64,000 bases of DNA from Epiperipatus broadwayi (GCA_028023455.1 JAQFVV010006305.1:1975001-2039000), one strand, 5' to 3'; shown: positions 1 to 12,785, counted from the stretch's first letter. The notes: generated from the sequence alone by a model not told the origin. Numbers and translations: made by a program.

Positions 1-2169
1 CTTGAAGCTTTTCATACATCAAATTGCTTATTTACATAATGGCAATGTATAGTCTTGTCTCTGAAATTTTATTGATTTTTTTTTTTTGATTAGTTTTTTA
101 TCTTTTCAAAACAATTTTCTAATTATTTCTGTAATAGTTAAATGTTTAGTTTTTCCTTGGAATATATGTTCTATTTTCAATAATAATTAATAATAATTTT
201 AGTTAAGATTATCATATTTAATTGATTCTTTCATTTTTCTTTCATTAGTTATAATATATATACCATAGATCATATATAAATAATCCTCCTAAATATTTAA
301 AATCATCCATTTTTCTCAATACTATGTTTTCTTCATTTTCCATATCTTAAGCCTTCAAATATTTCCTTACTATTTTTTTTAAAAAAATAAGTTAAAAAAG
401 GCATCATATAAAGGCATGTCAACCAAAATATTTGAGTTCAGTGAATTACAAAATAGCCATTTCCTATTAAAAGCAAGTTAACTTGTAGAGCATTCTTATT
501 TTTTCTTGTTACTCTTATCTCAATTTAATCAACTTGTAGAATATCTGGTTTTAGTACTTTTCTTTCTATCTTCCACATCTAATGGATTAATTTCAATACT
601 TTAATTTAATTTCATTTATCTTCATATCATAGTTTTGTTAAGTTCACCTTCATTATATGCAGCATTGTCACATCCATCAAGAAATCTATTAAACATTTTC
701 TGAAATCTCCTAATGCTAATCATTTTTGACCTTTTAATTTTTTTGAGCTTTTAATCAATAATTTACTATGAAAAAAATGTTGGAAAGAAAAAAAATTACT
801 TCAAAAGTATCACAATTCTTTTCAAGATCAATTTAATAAATATATGTAAACAGTAAATTTTATAATTCTAATTGCATTATTTGTCCTTTATATATTTAAA
901 TTGTTTTTCAAATAATGATATCCAGTCTACTAGAAATCAGTTTTACAATTGTTAGGAAATAAAACTCTAAACCACCCTTTTTTCTTTTGCCAGATTTGTT
1001 TTGTTTTTTAATTAATGGAAACATTTTAACCATATTTCAAATAATGACTTTTAGAATAAAAAGATTCAATGTATAAGGCTGCTCCACAACAGTAGAATAC
1101 ATGAAGGAAAAAAAGGTTTTTGGAAAAATGAATGAGAAATGAGAATGAAAACCTATAAACTCTGTGTTAAATAAAAGAGTACATAAAAAGCTTAACATTT
1201 AAATTAAAATATATTCCTGATAAAATATTATTATAAAAGGAATACAATAAGATTTTTTTAAAAAACTATTACAAAGTAAAAGATGATCAAGTTTCTGCAT
1301 TGATGGATGATTATGGGAATAATGATAAGAGATCATTAAAAAAATCAAAAAATTTAATTAATAGATACTTTGATATTATTTCTGCTATGATATATTATTC
1401 TGGTGACATTTTTGTCTGGTAATATTTATTCACAATTTAAGGTTCATAATGTCATGGCAACCAAATCCTGCCATAACTAATCCATATCAACTTTTCACAT
1501 ATATACCCATCACTAAGTTGTAAAATATGCTGACCTGTGAGAATTTGTGCTATCATTGTGACATTTTTTCCCTACGCAATATAAATGTATTGCATCATTT
1601 GTAAGTTGTTTTTTTTTAATTTAAAAATAGTGGTAAAAATTGTTTTTTGTTTTTTTTCTAAATTTTATATACATTTACAGTAAAAAATTATATGTGTGGG
1701 TTTTTGTTTAAAAAAACATTTAAAATACAGGGTTAAACCTACAGTTCACTATTTATCTTATATGTAGTTCACTGTTTTGTTTTTTTAGGTTAAAAAATAA
1801 CAGAAATCTAAAACTTTGTTACAGCTAACCATTTTAAAAAATATTTTAGGGTTCTTTTTCATATTTCTTCTTTTTCTATAATGAATATATCTTCCATCAA
1901 TGGAAACTACATGCTTTTTTTTATTTTTAGATTTGAAGTTTGGTATTATATGTGGAATATGATAGTGCAAATTGTCTTACTATGCCGGGAAGGGAGAAAT
2001 GGTTTTGATAGCACAAAGTGCCATAATAAAAAGGCACAATTTACAAGTACTTGTTTCATTTAGTATCATAATGTTTTTTCCCTTTTTCCATAATAAATAT
2101 GTCTCAATTATTTTTTTTACATTCGAAGTTTCATATTACACATGCTATGACTTATTACTCCCAGTGACC
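1..2169. other. A+T-rich intergenic DNA, no gene seen
   Basis: No supportable gene. Long A and T runs and scattered short frames on both strands. The overlapping small frames near 1.8-2.2 kb have the Phe/Ile/Tyr/Asn-rich composition expected by chance here. A weak resemblance between about 1870-1970 and 2080-2150 (both pair an ATAAT-ATAT stretch with a GAAGTTT-TATTA stretch) may be an old local duplication. Confidence 0.6.
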
Positions 2170-2293
2170 TTATTCTAAGTTTGCGATGTTTAAAATCATG
2201 CTTCCACCGGATCTGCAGACAAATTTTATCAATTAAGTTTGTCTACACATATCACAGAGCTGTTATTTTAAACATATCACAAACTTAGAATAA
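2170..2293. repeat. Nested inverted repeat (hairpin, MITE-like)
   Basis: Outer arms 2170-2196 and 2267-2293 are near-perfect reverse complements (TTATTCTAAGTTTG on the left, CAAACTTAGAATAA on the right). Inside them is a second inverted pair, AGACAAATTT at 2217-2226 and AAGTTTGTCT at 2235-2244. The core is more G+C-rich than its surroundings. The structure suits a small non-autonomous palindromic transposon. No target duplication was found, so the class is unknown. Confidence 0.5.
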
Positions 2294-2339
2294 TACATTA
2301 TCGGAATAATACATCATAGCAGGAATAATAACAGAGTAT

Positions 2340-3460
2340 CGTAAATTTGGCTAAATTTAAAGCATACAAGTAGAGAAGTGGCTGTGATCAAACATGTATA
2401 ATAATGATGAATGAGATGGCGAAGTTATAGTTGAAATGAAGTTAGACAAACTACATAAAGTTGATTAAATTCTAGCTAAATTATTGAACATTTTTGAGAA
2501 ATAATGTGTGAATGAATTAGATAATATTTATAATACCATAGATGACTCAAGAAAATGGTGATGCATTTTCAATAGTCTTAATTAAAAGAATTAATGCACT
2601 AAAATATGATTTTAAACTAATAAGTCTTTACTTCTATGCAATTATGGTATGATTGAAAATTTGAAGTCATGTTTATAATAAGTTATGTCAAAATAAGCAA
2701 TTTGGAGTTTGAATTGAGAGAGAAATAGCAGATGCAATATGAGTAATGAGAATTATTATCAATGCATAATGAAAATAAGAGAAACATTAATGTTTGTTTA
2801 ATAAATCTTGACAAAGCTCTTAATTCAGTGAATTAGATTATTTTGTTGGGTATTTTAAAGAAAGATATGGATTGGAAGGAAAGATAATTATTGGAAAATT
2901 TGCACTAAAATCAAAAAAATAATTGGAAGATTAAATACATTTCTAATAATAATAAAAAAACAGAGATAAATAGAAGTATAAGACAGGAGCATAGATTATG
3001 TCTTATTGAATATTTATTTTAAATGAGCTTATAATATGCTATTTCTTTTTTCTTTTAGTAATAGAGATAATAGAAACATTGAGTAATATTAAATGAATTT
3101 CTTATTGAAAAATAACTTTGATAAAGATAGCATTAAGAATAGAAAGATTTAGTGTTGATGTTATGGCAGTGTTTACAATACCAAGAATAAACTTCACAAA
3201 ATACTAATAATGCTTTTAGTGATTTAGAAATTAAATTTGTCTTGATGATGAAAACTATAACAAACAAATATATTTGAATGAAAACTACAATGGCTAAGTA
3301 AATCATTAATAAGGATAGGAAATGGGGGGGGGGGGGGTTTTGATGTGTAACTTTCTACCAAGCAAAAAGAGGATTGGAAAAAAAAAATGCTAAAAGATTA
3401 TAGATTTGAAGAATAAAAAAATAACTTGGAAGAATAGATTTTTACAACATTGAAGTGCAA
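2340..3460 (+). pseudogene. Decayed LINE reverse transcriptase
   Basis: Conceptual translation across many stops and frameshifts gives the order of a non-LTR reverse transcriptase. Around 2600-2640 is a stretch resembling the 'Y-x-x-I-S-L' region. At 2803-2835 there is a motif-A-like LDKALNSVN, matching the 'DFEKAFDxV' block, followed by the DW seen a few residues later in LINEs. At about 2961-3000 is SIRQE, matching the 'GVRQGCxLSP' motif B, and 3120-3260 contains weak thumb-like pieces. No open frame survives. Motif A was probably FDKAFDSV-like originally. I cannot assign the clade, but it is not close to the RTE copies at 15, 29 and 34 kb. A G14 tract (3324-3337) lies near its 3' end. The call rests on motif order, not on any intact domain. 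Confidence 0.5.
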
Positions 3461-3469
3461 AATAAATGA

Positions 3470-4935
3470 CTTTATCAGAATCAATTTTTCGTTTTCACTG
3501 TGACTAAAATATATTCTATTGAAGGACTTATATATTCAGGTCTATATCAAGGCATGTAATACAATGATATTTTGATGAAAATATCTACCACAGAAGAGGA
3601 ATGCCATAATGGTAATAGGTAATGTAAATTTTAAATAATAACCCAGCATTACAAAATTCTTCTAGATCACATTCAACATTTCAGTGATTTTTCATATAAT
3701 AAAATGAATTAATAGTTAATCTATAAAATATTTCTGTTAATTTAATATATATATATTATTTACATTTAAAAAAAAACCATAAAATTAAATAAAACAAGTA
3801 AATAGATTAAATTAAACTTGCTTGTATAATCTATACAGATTTAAATGCATATGCACATTGCTGCAATGGTGAGAATTAAAAGACTGGAAGATTATGAATC
3901 GATTCCAACCTATGAAAGTAAAAATAAAATTTCAATTGATCAACTAAATGGAAGAATTGTGCTCAATCTTTCATTTTGGTACTTGAATATCATTTGATAT
4001 CCTAAACACTTAACTTCTCAAATATTGATGTAATTACATACAGAAATAATAACAATAAAAATGTAGTATTTACTATATATTTCTCTTTGAAAAAATGCCA
4101 TAAATCAATTAAACCTATTTACACATATTTATCATTATTAGAAACTATATCATAAAAATGTTTCTTTATCAAGAGAAATGTGTTTACAGTTTTGTGAAGG
4201 ATGTAAAAACTACATATCATAAACAAAAATAATAAAAGTTAATACTAAAAAACTAAAAATTAAATGAAAAATATAAAAAATGTTGGCATTTAAAATTCAA
4301 CAAATTTCAGAGTCATTTTATAATGTATACATTTTTGTAAGATTGGTTTGGTTTAATTGAATTTTGTAAAATTCTTTTTTTTTTTAAATGTTAAATAAAT
4401 ATATTTTTTTTTTACATTTATTTATATAAAAAATAAATTTAATTAATTTTCTTTTTATATTTTAATTTCAAAAAATAATAAGAATCATGCCTTTCTTATG
4501 TAGGACTCTGATAATGGTAGCAAAATCTGATATTAAATGAGATATATAATAAGAAAATGAAATTGATCTTAAAAAAAACTTCAGCTTTTTAACTTTGACT
4601 TTTAATAATTCAATTACAGGTGATCTTCACTCTTCACATTTGCATGATTCCATAAATATCATTATACTGATCAAATTCATGATCAATGCAGACCAAATGG
4701 TCATAAAAATGTTTAATTGATACTGTAAGCCTTAATAAAGTATGATATCTGTTTAATATATTGAAAATAATATAACTGCGCAATATGCAAAGCAAATTAA
4801 TATTTTACTACACTTTACATATACACATAATAAAGATATGGATTTATTAATAATAACAAGTTCCAAATTAAAAAATATAAAATCAATATTTATAGTTTTA
4901 CTTCTCAATATTATGTAACAAAAAACACTTATTTA
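3470..4935. other. A+T-rich intergenic DNA, no gene seen
   Basis: Long A/T homopolymers and TA-rich stretches only. The first ~100 bp may be the eroded 3' end of the adjacent LINE. Nothing else supportable was seen. Confidence 0.6.
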
Positions 4936-4940
4936 TAATT

Positions 4941-5050
4941 GTTAATAGAGAAGAAGATATAAATTAATATTAAAGTTTATCGGCTTAACGTTTTCGAGGA
5001 TCCATGCCTCATATTCATAGCCTTCATAAAATATCTTCTTCTCTATTAAC
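4941..5050. repeat. 110-bp hairpin with perfect 20-bp arms
   Basis: Arms 4941-4960 and 5031-5050 are perfect 20-bp reverse complements. The ~70-bp core is richer in G+C than its surroundings and contains smaller complementary blocks on the minus strand: GGCU near 5023 with AGCC near 4983, and GAGG with CCUC between them. Perfect arms in otherwise decayed DNA suggest a fairly recent or conserved fold-back unit. Class unknown. Confidence 0.6.
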
Positions 5051-5069
5051 ACTTATAAAATCAATATTT

Positions 5070-6720
5070 GTTTTTCCCCTGCTTTTTTTTTTTTTTTTTT
5101 AAATACTGACTTGGATTTTTTGTTTTTTTTGTCCTTGCATTATGAAGTCGCAATATCCATTATATTTTGTTCCAGGTCCCCTTCACTTACATTGTACATT
5201 GAACAAAATAGCTCACATTTTATTGATAAGCTTTAATTATAATACAATCCATATTGTTTATTGAACTACAAAGATTCTTTTCAACACGCACATATATTTA
5301 ATACAGACATTTATATATATATATAGATTAAGATTAGAGTGTTGAATATAAATATAAGCGGGTTTAATACTTTAACAGCATGGTAAGCTAAGCATGCTTT
5401 CACTAATTTTGTTGTTAATAATAAATTAAGAGGACATATTTATGTATACTGTATATTTACTATAGTGTTTCCCTGAAAATAAGATCTAACCAGAAAATAA
5501 GCTCTAGCATGATTTTTCAGGATGCTCTACCCCAAATATAAGCCCTAGTTAAGATCATCAACCAGATAAACAGCTTTTGCTTGCCCATTGAGACACACAA
5601 TGAACATATTGAATTATAAAGTAATGAATGTACAAATAAACTCTACTATTGACATCAATAACTTTAAATAAATGGTAATATAAATTATAGAATTCTTTTG
5701 TATTTTCCCGTCAATCATTTTCAACAAACATAATTCTACTTGTATAAAGAAACACTTTACCTACCACAAGCCAGTATTTCAGACAATTTATAATTTCATT
5801 TATGTATTTTTAGGTATTATTTTATTTATATTTAATACTTAGATTTAGAATGTTTGATTTGGTTTTAGAATTTCATTACTGTAGCTTTTAAATACAGTAT
5901 TCAAAATAAAAGAAAAATTAGTGTGATTTCTTAAACATTTTTTTCTCCTAAAAGACTTTATTAAAATAACAGAAGTGATTTTAATAATCAAAGCTTAGCT
6001 TAAGTTAAATCATCAATCTTTCTCCTTAAGAAGTTTTTAAAAAGAATACCCAAGCAGGACTATTATGAGCAATTTTGAATGTCTGCATTTTTTTGTTGCT
6101 TTTGTATGGACAAACCATTCTTAATTGTAATCATTTTTGTTACCATTCCTGTCTCACAAGTCTTCAATTAAGACTTGATTAATTAATGGTAAAATTAAAG
6201 GGAATAATATTCTGATCCCCAGATAAGTGCAAAAAAAGAGCTATTCCAGCAAATATAAAAGAAATTGTGGAGGATTCATGATGTAAGAATCTAACAGCTT
6301 TCTATAAAGAGAAGTACTTAAATAAATGTACATTTTTGTACTTGAATAACTGTAGATTTTTGTACACAAAAGTAAGATATCACCTGAAAATAAGCTCTAT
6401 GGTGTCTTTTGGAATAGAAATTTACTGTAGGAAATTTTACTTTTTTTAAATAAAACAAATAGCAAAATTATAACTTTCATTGCAAATAAATATACTTAGA
6501 CTAATATATTTTTCCCCGATAACTTTTTTTTTCTATGGAAACATAATAAGTTTTGTTATCAGATAATATGCACTCTACTTGTTTGATGTTTAAGTCCATA
6601 TTAACTTTGTAAATGTTAAATTTTACAAAACTTTTAGAATTGTGCTTAGAAAATATTTAATTACATGAAATATTGTAAATCAAATTCAGAAAAAAATAAT
6701 AAAATGAAACTTTCAACATA
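5070..6720 (+). repeat. Direct segmental repeat, copy A (interrupted)
   Basis: 5070-5460 plus 6431-6720 align in order with 8250-8975. Shared landmarks are a TATTTTGTTC stretch, a 'TTGATAA..T..TTATTGAACT' block, an 'AATAATAAATTAAG' block followed by 'ACATTTATxTATA', and after the interruption 'AAATAGCAAAAT', 'TTTAAGTC..TATTAACTTT' and 'GCTTAGAAAATATTT'. The alignment is broken in this copy by the ~0.96-kb insert at 5466-6420. No coding capacity was seen. It may be a dispersed non-coding repeat or a local duplication. Confidence 0.6.
5466..6420 (+). mobile_element. Non-autonomous DNA-transposon-like insert (CCTGAAAATAAG family)
   Basis: The left end carries tandem 'CCTGAAAATAAGAT' and 'CAGAAAATAAGCTCTAG' motifs followed by GATTTTTCAGGATGCTC and 'ATAAGCCCTAGTTAAGATC'. 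The right part repeats 'ACCTGAAAATAAGCTCTA' and 'GTGTCTTTTGGA'. I recognise this motif series from a dispersed DNA-transposon family present in vertebrate genomes, but I do not recall its name with certainty. The insert is flanked by TTTACTATAG (5456-5465) and TTTACTGTAG (6421-6430), 9 of 10 identical, which may be a target duplication. No transposase frame is visible. The counterpart repeat at 8250-8975 has only ~25 bp here. Confidence 0.55.
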
Positions 6721-8245
6721 AGCCGAATAAATATTATTAATAAACATGTTTATATAAGGTACTCTTGAGATGGAAAAATAGTTACTGTCATATTGTAAAA
6801 TTTATTAAATTTACACATTGTTTCTTTTTTGTATGTGTATGATCTCATATAATGATCCAAGATGGCAAATGGTTGTTGCCATTTTGTAAAATATTTTAAA
6901 TTTCCAATTTTAATTGGGGGGGGGGGTATTTACTTCTTTTTTTTTTGTGGATAACATATAATTGAAGAAGTATATATTGATATGGTTTATATTATAATTT
7001 TGTCTTAAATTAAAAATAAAAAGTTCTTTAGCAAAATGAAAGTTGCTTTTATTTATTTTAATTAACTGATAATGAAAACACAACAATACATTAAGGTATA
7101 TATATATTAAAAGCTACTTTTTTTTAATTGCTCTATGTGATACATGATTTTTTGTCTCTCAGATGTATTGAAAATTTGTTTTAGAGGGTAATTCTCCCAT
7201 TAAATAGAAAATTATTTCATGTGAATAAATTTTCATTATTTTTTTAATTGCAATATGCTTTTTATATTGCTTCAATTTCAAATGGAACTTTTGCTTTCAG
7301 TTGATTAGGAACCATTTCTTACTAAAAATCATAATTGCAGCCTCCAGCATGTCACTAATTATCAAATAGTAGTCAATATGCATATTTTGTTCATATCTGA
7401 TAAATTAATTTCACATATAATTTTAATATATATGCTTTTATTTTATGTTTAGATAATATTGGTGTATACTATAATTAAAATAATAATCAATTCAACTCAA
7501 TTGAATAATTCTATATAAATGCTACTATAATGCAAAATATCCATCCTATTTTTAAACTATTGATATATTTTTTGAACTTGCACATTATGAAAGAGTTTTA
7601 TTTGTGAACTTACATCCATGAAATGTTCATTCACAAAATAGTAAACCTTTAATAATGCTATTCTACAATTGCTCAGATAATATTATATGAAACTGTTTTC
7701 AAGGCAGATGTTTTGAATAATGATCCCTATATCGTATGATAGAATTAGAAATGATTTTACCAAAATATATAGGTCATTCAATGTGAATTAAAAAGATCAA
7801 ACCAAGCAACTATAGAACTAATAATAAGTATCTGCAGTTTCACAAAAAAAAATTTTTTTTTATAAAATTCATAAAAAAAGATGCAAGTTTAAAGACATGA
7901 TAATCATTTTGATTCAATGTGTGATTGAAGATAGATTACATTTTTAGAATAATATAATAATACATTATAATTGTATATAATATTGTAGTGTATTTTTTAT
8001 AATCATAGCAAATCATTAATAGCTTCTAACATAAAAATTTGTATTTACAGTTTAAATTATCAGAGATGAAAAAAATGTAGAAAGTATTTGATATTTGAAA
8101 ATATAGTATAATATTTAGTCTACATTTGGGATATTAAAAATAATGACCTACAGGAAACAAAGGCTACATTTAAAAATATTAGTTTTACATATAAAAAAAA
8201 ATCATCATAAATTTAATAAAGATTTATCTGGATAAAATAGCATAC
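6721..8245. other. A+T-rich intergenic DNA, no gene seen
   Basis: No supportable gene, only homopolymer and TA-rich runs. A G11 tract is at 6916-6926. Confidence 0.6.
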
Positions 8246-8249
8246 AAAA

Positions 8250-8975
8250 AAAAAATCTAAACAAACATCCAATTTTTGGTTGCAATTTAAAAATCCAAAA
8301 CATTTTTTTTTTTTGATTTTGATAAAAAAATAAAATAAATAAAAGTATCTCCTGCTTGCAAATTTCTTAAAAAGATACAAAGTGAAACTGCAATATACAC
8401 TGTATTTTGTTCTAAATCCTCCCATCTTGCACACATCATACATAACTTACAATAACTCATATTTTGTTGATAAACTGATTAGAATAAAATATGGTTTGCT
8501 TATTGAACTGTGAATGTAAAGTACTTTTAAACATGTACATATATATAACACAAATGCTTTTTATATGTATAGTATGCATATATAAATTAAAATTTTAACA
8601 TAAATGAAAATTTTAAAAATTAATAATTTAGTTCATTAATAATAAATTAAGGGGGCACATTTATATATATTTTTCATTCTCTGAAAAAATAATAAAAAAA
8701 ATTACTGTCATATTTTTATTCTTTCAATAAAGTAAATAGCAAAATATCCAACTTCCATTGCAATTAAATATCTCTAGACAATCTTCTTTTTTTAACTTTT
8801 TTATTTTATACAAATATAATGATTAGTCTTATTTTCAAAAAACTGATCTTTCTCATTGTTTTAATGTTTTTAAGTCAGTATTAACTTTAAGTATCTTCTA
8901 AAAATTTTAACATTATGCTTAGAAAATATTTTATCACCAAAATACTTTGCATCAAATTCTGAAAGGATAATAGAG
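8250..8975 (+). repeat. Direct segmental repeat, copy B (uninterrupted)
   Basis: This is the counterpart of 5070-6720 in the same orientation. Where copy A has its ~0.96-kb insert, copy B has only a short 'TTCTCTGAAAAAATAATAA...ATTACTGTC' stretch near 8675-8710. Copy B is therefore either an almost empty site or an internally deleted one. No coding capacity. The copy ends just before the Gag-like remnant. Confidence 0.6.
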
Positions 8976-9099
8976 CAAGAATAGAATGTATGTGGTACAA
9001 CATAAATCAAAGAAATTGTATTAATGAATATGATTGTTTACAGATGATAATGAAGATGTTGATGAAGATGGTAATAGAAATAAAGGAAGAAAATAGAGA

Positions 9100-10200
9100 A
9101 ATGTATAAAAAAAATGATAGAAGAAATTAGTGAGTTTAAAGTAGAAATGATTAGAGAAATGGAAAAAATGAGAAGAGAAATAATGGGAAAAGTAGAAGAG
9201 AATCAGGAGGCTATAAAAACTATGGGAAATAAATTGAGTAAAGATAGGCAGGAAGTGGAAATAGTAAAAAAGGATGTGAAAGAAGTGAAAAATGAGTTAG
9301 AGCAAGATAGTGTTAGAATAGGTAGTTTAGAAATGAAGATAGTGCAGGTGGAAGGGATGTGCAAGGAATGGATAGACAAAAAAACAACACAAAGAGAATT
9401 GGAGATGTTAAAGGGGGAAATAGGGAGAAATAAAGCAGGGAATAGATGATGTGGCCAGAAAATTAGGAAAAATATTTCAAGGCATAGATGAAAGTCATGA
9501 TAATTTGAAAACAAAAGTACAACAAATGTGTCTTGATATAACAAAAGGGCTTGAATATAGGCTAGCTGAAATAGAAAATGATTATACAGACTCTGGAAGT
9601 AAAAGGCAAGAGGGAACCACCAACAGATTTGTAAAAAACAATTTTGCACTAAAATATTTAAGGCGGAGGTGGGAGAAAGCCTCTTAAGTCACTTAGAAAG
9701 TCTGGTTAGCTTGTTTCGGGTTCAAGACTGGTCTGATGGTGATAAAGTTATGCTTGCCAGTAGCCATCTCCAGGGAACAGCCTTGGATTAGTGGCACACT
9801 TTGCATACTAAACCCTGGACATTTGAAGATTACAGATGTGCCATTCTGAGGACATTCTGGAGTGAAGTCAGACAGGACAGGATACTCTTATAAAATATTC
9901 CAGGAGAAATCCCAGTGTCCGCAGAAAAACCTATACCCAATTTTTTTTAGGCAGGTGGTGAAGTTAAATTATTAACGGAATTTCCTCTCTCGGATGACCA
10001 GATTATAAGAACCATTCATCATAATATGCCACATACCAGTCAGCAAATGATGATAAGCAGTAGTGGTCAGTCAATAGAGTAAATAGCCGAATTTTTAACA
10101 CGGATAGATTATGGTAACATAGCCAAAAAAACCTATGGGCAGGTTTATTAGGGTAGACTGCCAAGGTGATCAAACGTTCCATACGAAAGAACCACCTGAC
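9100..10200 (+). pseudogene. Gag-like polyprotein remnant (coiled coil plus retrotransposon Gag domain)
   Basis: The 5' part is an open 111-residue frame (9114-9449), continued after a frameshift at 9451-9687. It is almost entirely Glu/Lys/Arg-rich heptad-like sequence, i.e. a predicted coiled coil. Downstream, through frameshifts and stops, 9700-9900 reads as the conserved block of a retrotransposon Gag domain: a 'W..GDKVMLASSHLQGTALD' stretch, then WHTL, 'PWTFEDY' and 'FWSEVRQDR'. About 9960-10120 then gives 'EFPLSDDQIIRTI', 'QQMMISS' and 'IAEFLTRID'. This order is typical of the Gag protein of Ty3/gypsy-like or gag-only retroelements of invertebrates, which assembles around element RNA. 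No protease, reverse transcriptase or integrase is visible, so this is an internally deleted or gag-only element. Poly-A-like runs break it at about 10230. Confidence 0.65.
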
Positions 10201-10350
10201 CGAGTTTAGATTTATAGTAATCAGTCGGCCTTTTTAAAAAAAAAAAAAAAATTAGGATTTGCTTCATGGATTATAAGAATGGATTAGTTAAATGTCTAAA
10301 ATAAAATATTGTTTTTAGAATATAGGACAAACATTCAATTGGGTTTTTGT

Positions 10351-11350
10351 AGGGGTGGGGGGTTTGAAAATGTTTAAAGTGTTTAAAAAAATATATATCA
10401 CAGAAATGCTTTTATTTTTTTTGTCGAGCTATGGGGAAATTGAACCGGATGCATTATCCGATTCAATGGTTTCATCGCTAAAAATAAAACCAACTTTTAT
10501 TTCAATGAAATTCTAAAGTTTAAAAAGAAGACTATTTAGGAGACTGTGTAATAACACACATACTCAGTTATGTTAAAATGTCGTTTTTACTTTTTAATAA
10601 ATTTTAATTCTAAAATAGTTTTCTTTTATCACTTGTTTTTATATATAATTTAAGAAAGTAATTAAGGACAAGCAAACTTTTGATCTTTAAAAGAAATAAT
10701 AATTAAAAAAAAAAAAAAAATTAATCCTTTCTGAACAAAACATTTTAGTTTAGGAAAATTTTTTTTTTTTAATTGCATTCTTGTTTTGATTGTAATCAAT
10801 TTCTAATTTAGTTTAATTAAGCTGAGACTTGTTGCTACATTGTAAATAAGATTAACCTGGTTGGAATTTTTTTAATTAAAATTGAGACTAAGATAAAGAT
10901 TTGCCCTGGTCTAAAACTAATTCATAATTAAAGATGACGCGGGAGATAAGGAGGGTCATATAAATAGCCTAGGTTAGGAATGAAAAGGATTCTAGTCTAT
11001 TCTACTGATTAGTCTTCAGCTAATGACATCTGTTCAGTTAGTTTGTTCAACTTTTATTTTGTCAGTCAAATAGACATTTAATAAATGGAATCATCTCTTC
11101 AGAATGCCTAAACGACCCTCTATGAAGAATATTACTTACACGATGCTGTGCTAAACAACTCAAGACGAATCCCAGAGCTAAACTGTCCCTGCAAAACATG
11201 CCTTAAAATATATACAAGAACTGATCCAGTAATGCCTCCTGCCTTCTGAACAAAATGGAAACCTGAAGTCTTCACCAAAGTTCTTCAATGAATAAACTAT
11301 TTGTGTCCGTGCTGAAAGGCCTCTGCAATTTCAATTTTATAACTCGAGGT
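10351..11350 (+). other. LTR-like block with polypurine-type start
   Basis: A polypurine-like AGGGGTGGGGGG at 10351-10362 lies downstream of the Gag remnant and is followed by TTTGAAAATG, a plausible U3 start. From 10850 on the sequence becomes richer in G+C and contains a TATA box at 10959-10967, stop-rich non-coding sequence, and an AATAAA at 11290. I infer a 3' LTR of the gag element. A second LTR copy was not found, so the boundaries, especially the 3' one, are uncertain. Confidence 0.35.
10959..10967 (+). promoter_or_regulatory. TATA box in LTR-like block
   Basis: TATAAATAG sits after a G+C-rich stretch (GATGACGCGGGAG) and before a 390-bp stop-rich transcribed-type region that ends near a GTAATA (about 11350). 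It is the same arrangement as the modules at 48.3, 49.7 and 50.8 kb. Confidence 0.45.
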
Positions 11351-11499
11351 AATACATTTCCATATTCTAATCAAGGTTTAAATCTATCTAGTCTCAGTTT
11401 AATTTTTAATATTAAATATCTTGTATTTATTTGCTTATCATTGTACTTTATAGTATGTCTTTTGGAAGTGGTTTTTAAATGTGAATAAATATTAAATAT

Positions 11500-12785
11500 T
11501 CTGGATACTTATTTGACTGCATCAATTTTATTTTTAAAAAAATCAAGAACTGTTGAGTATTTGCATGTATTATAGTTTATCTTTTAATCTTGTTGAAGAT
11601 GTAAAATATTTCAGTGATTACTTATTTACGTCTATTTTGTGAGAATTTAGCCATTGTAAATATATCAATACTTATATATATTTTTAGCAATAAAAATGAT
11701 TACATCCCCAGATTTAATTGTTTATATATAAATTATAAATTATTTTATGTTTATATGTTGTCATACAACCATTTATAATATCTACTGTAAATAATAGATA
11801 GTTATTGTAATATCTTTAGAGTATTTTTCTCCAACATATTCCACAATCAAATTTGGAAGAATATACATAAAATGAGACAATTCCCTTAAACTAACTTACG
11901 GTTTTATCTTTTTTTTTTTATTCCATGTGACAGTTATACTTCTACTTGATTGACTACTTCAGCATTTTTCTCACTCTTTTTTCTTTCACTATTAACTGAT
12001 ACATTTTGGTGCTTCATTTGTTAATTAATGACAAAAAATGTGATTCAGAAATTTTTATAATTATTTTCTTAGACTTTATATAACCTTGTATTTCTCATCA
12101 CAGTTGTGATTTCCACATTTATGTTCTGAGCAATAATTTTTTTTATAAAAAAAAATAAAGGTCAAGATAACTTAATGCTGAATACATCAAAATTATTATT
12201 TTTATAATTTATTATTTGTAGCACCAATTATTTTTGAAAGTAGGATAAAAATACTGGAATGAAGAGCAAACATTATGTAGCACATGTGATCAAAATAAGA
12301 CTTCAACAATATTCAAATTAGCACTATTTCAAACTAAATTTTCTTTTACTGTATTTTTTTTCTATTTTACAAAACAAAATAATCTAAAAATAAATTACAA
12401 AAATTAAATTCATAATTCAGATTTTATTTTCTTCCTTCAATATCCAAGTTAAGAATTAGATTGTAAGGACTTTTTTGTTGTTGTTGTGTTTGTCTTTAGC
12501 TTTTTTTTAAAAAATTGTCACTGTATTATTATTTGGAAAAAAATCAGAAAGGGAGGAGATACTAATAAAATTTGATATTAGTATAATTTTTTGATAAACA
12601 ATATTTCTTTGAATTCCCAATTATATTTAAAAGCAAATTTTGTTATTATTTAAATATGTTTAGGTTTGCTGTGCTATTTTACTACTTAATTTTTTACTAT
12701 CTTCAGGCAGAAGACAGACAACATAGAAAAAGATTTATATATATATTAGGATATAAATAAAATGCCCAGTTAATTAAAACAAAAT
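11500..12785. other. A+T-rich intergenic DNA, no gene seen
   Basis: No supportable feature apart from homopolymers. A 66-residue frame at 11288-11488 spans the inferred LTR end and is not gene-like. Confidence 0.6.

Noticed and set aside
4982-5025. Hammerhead-like core inside the 110-bp hairpin (GGCU/AGCC, GAGG/CCUC, CGAAAA)
   Set aside because: No CUGANGA box is present, and the GAGG/CCUC helix would consume bases that must be free in the core.
9203-9649. 148-residue minus-strand open frame
   Set aside because: It is the antisense of the coiled-coil Gag frames; its Phe/Leu/Ser richness is the complement of Glu/Lys codons.
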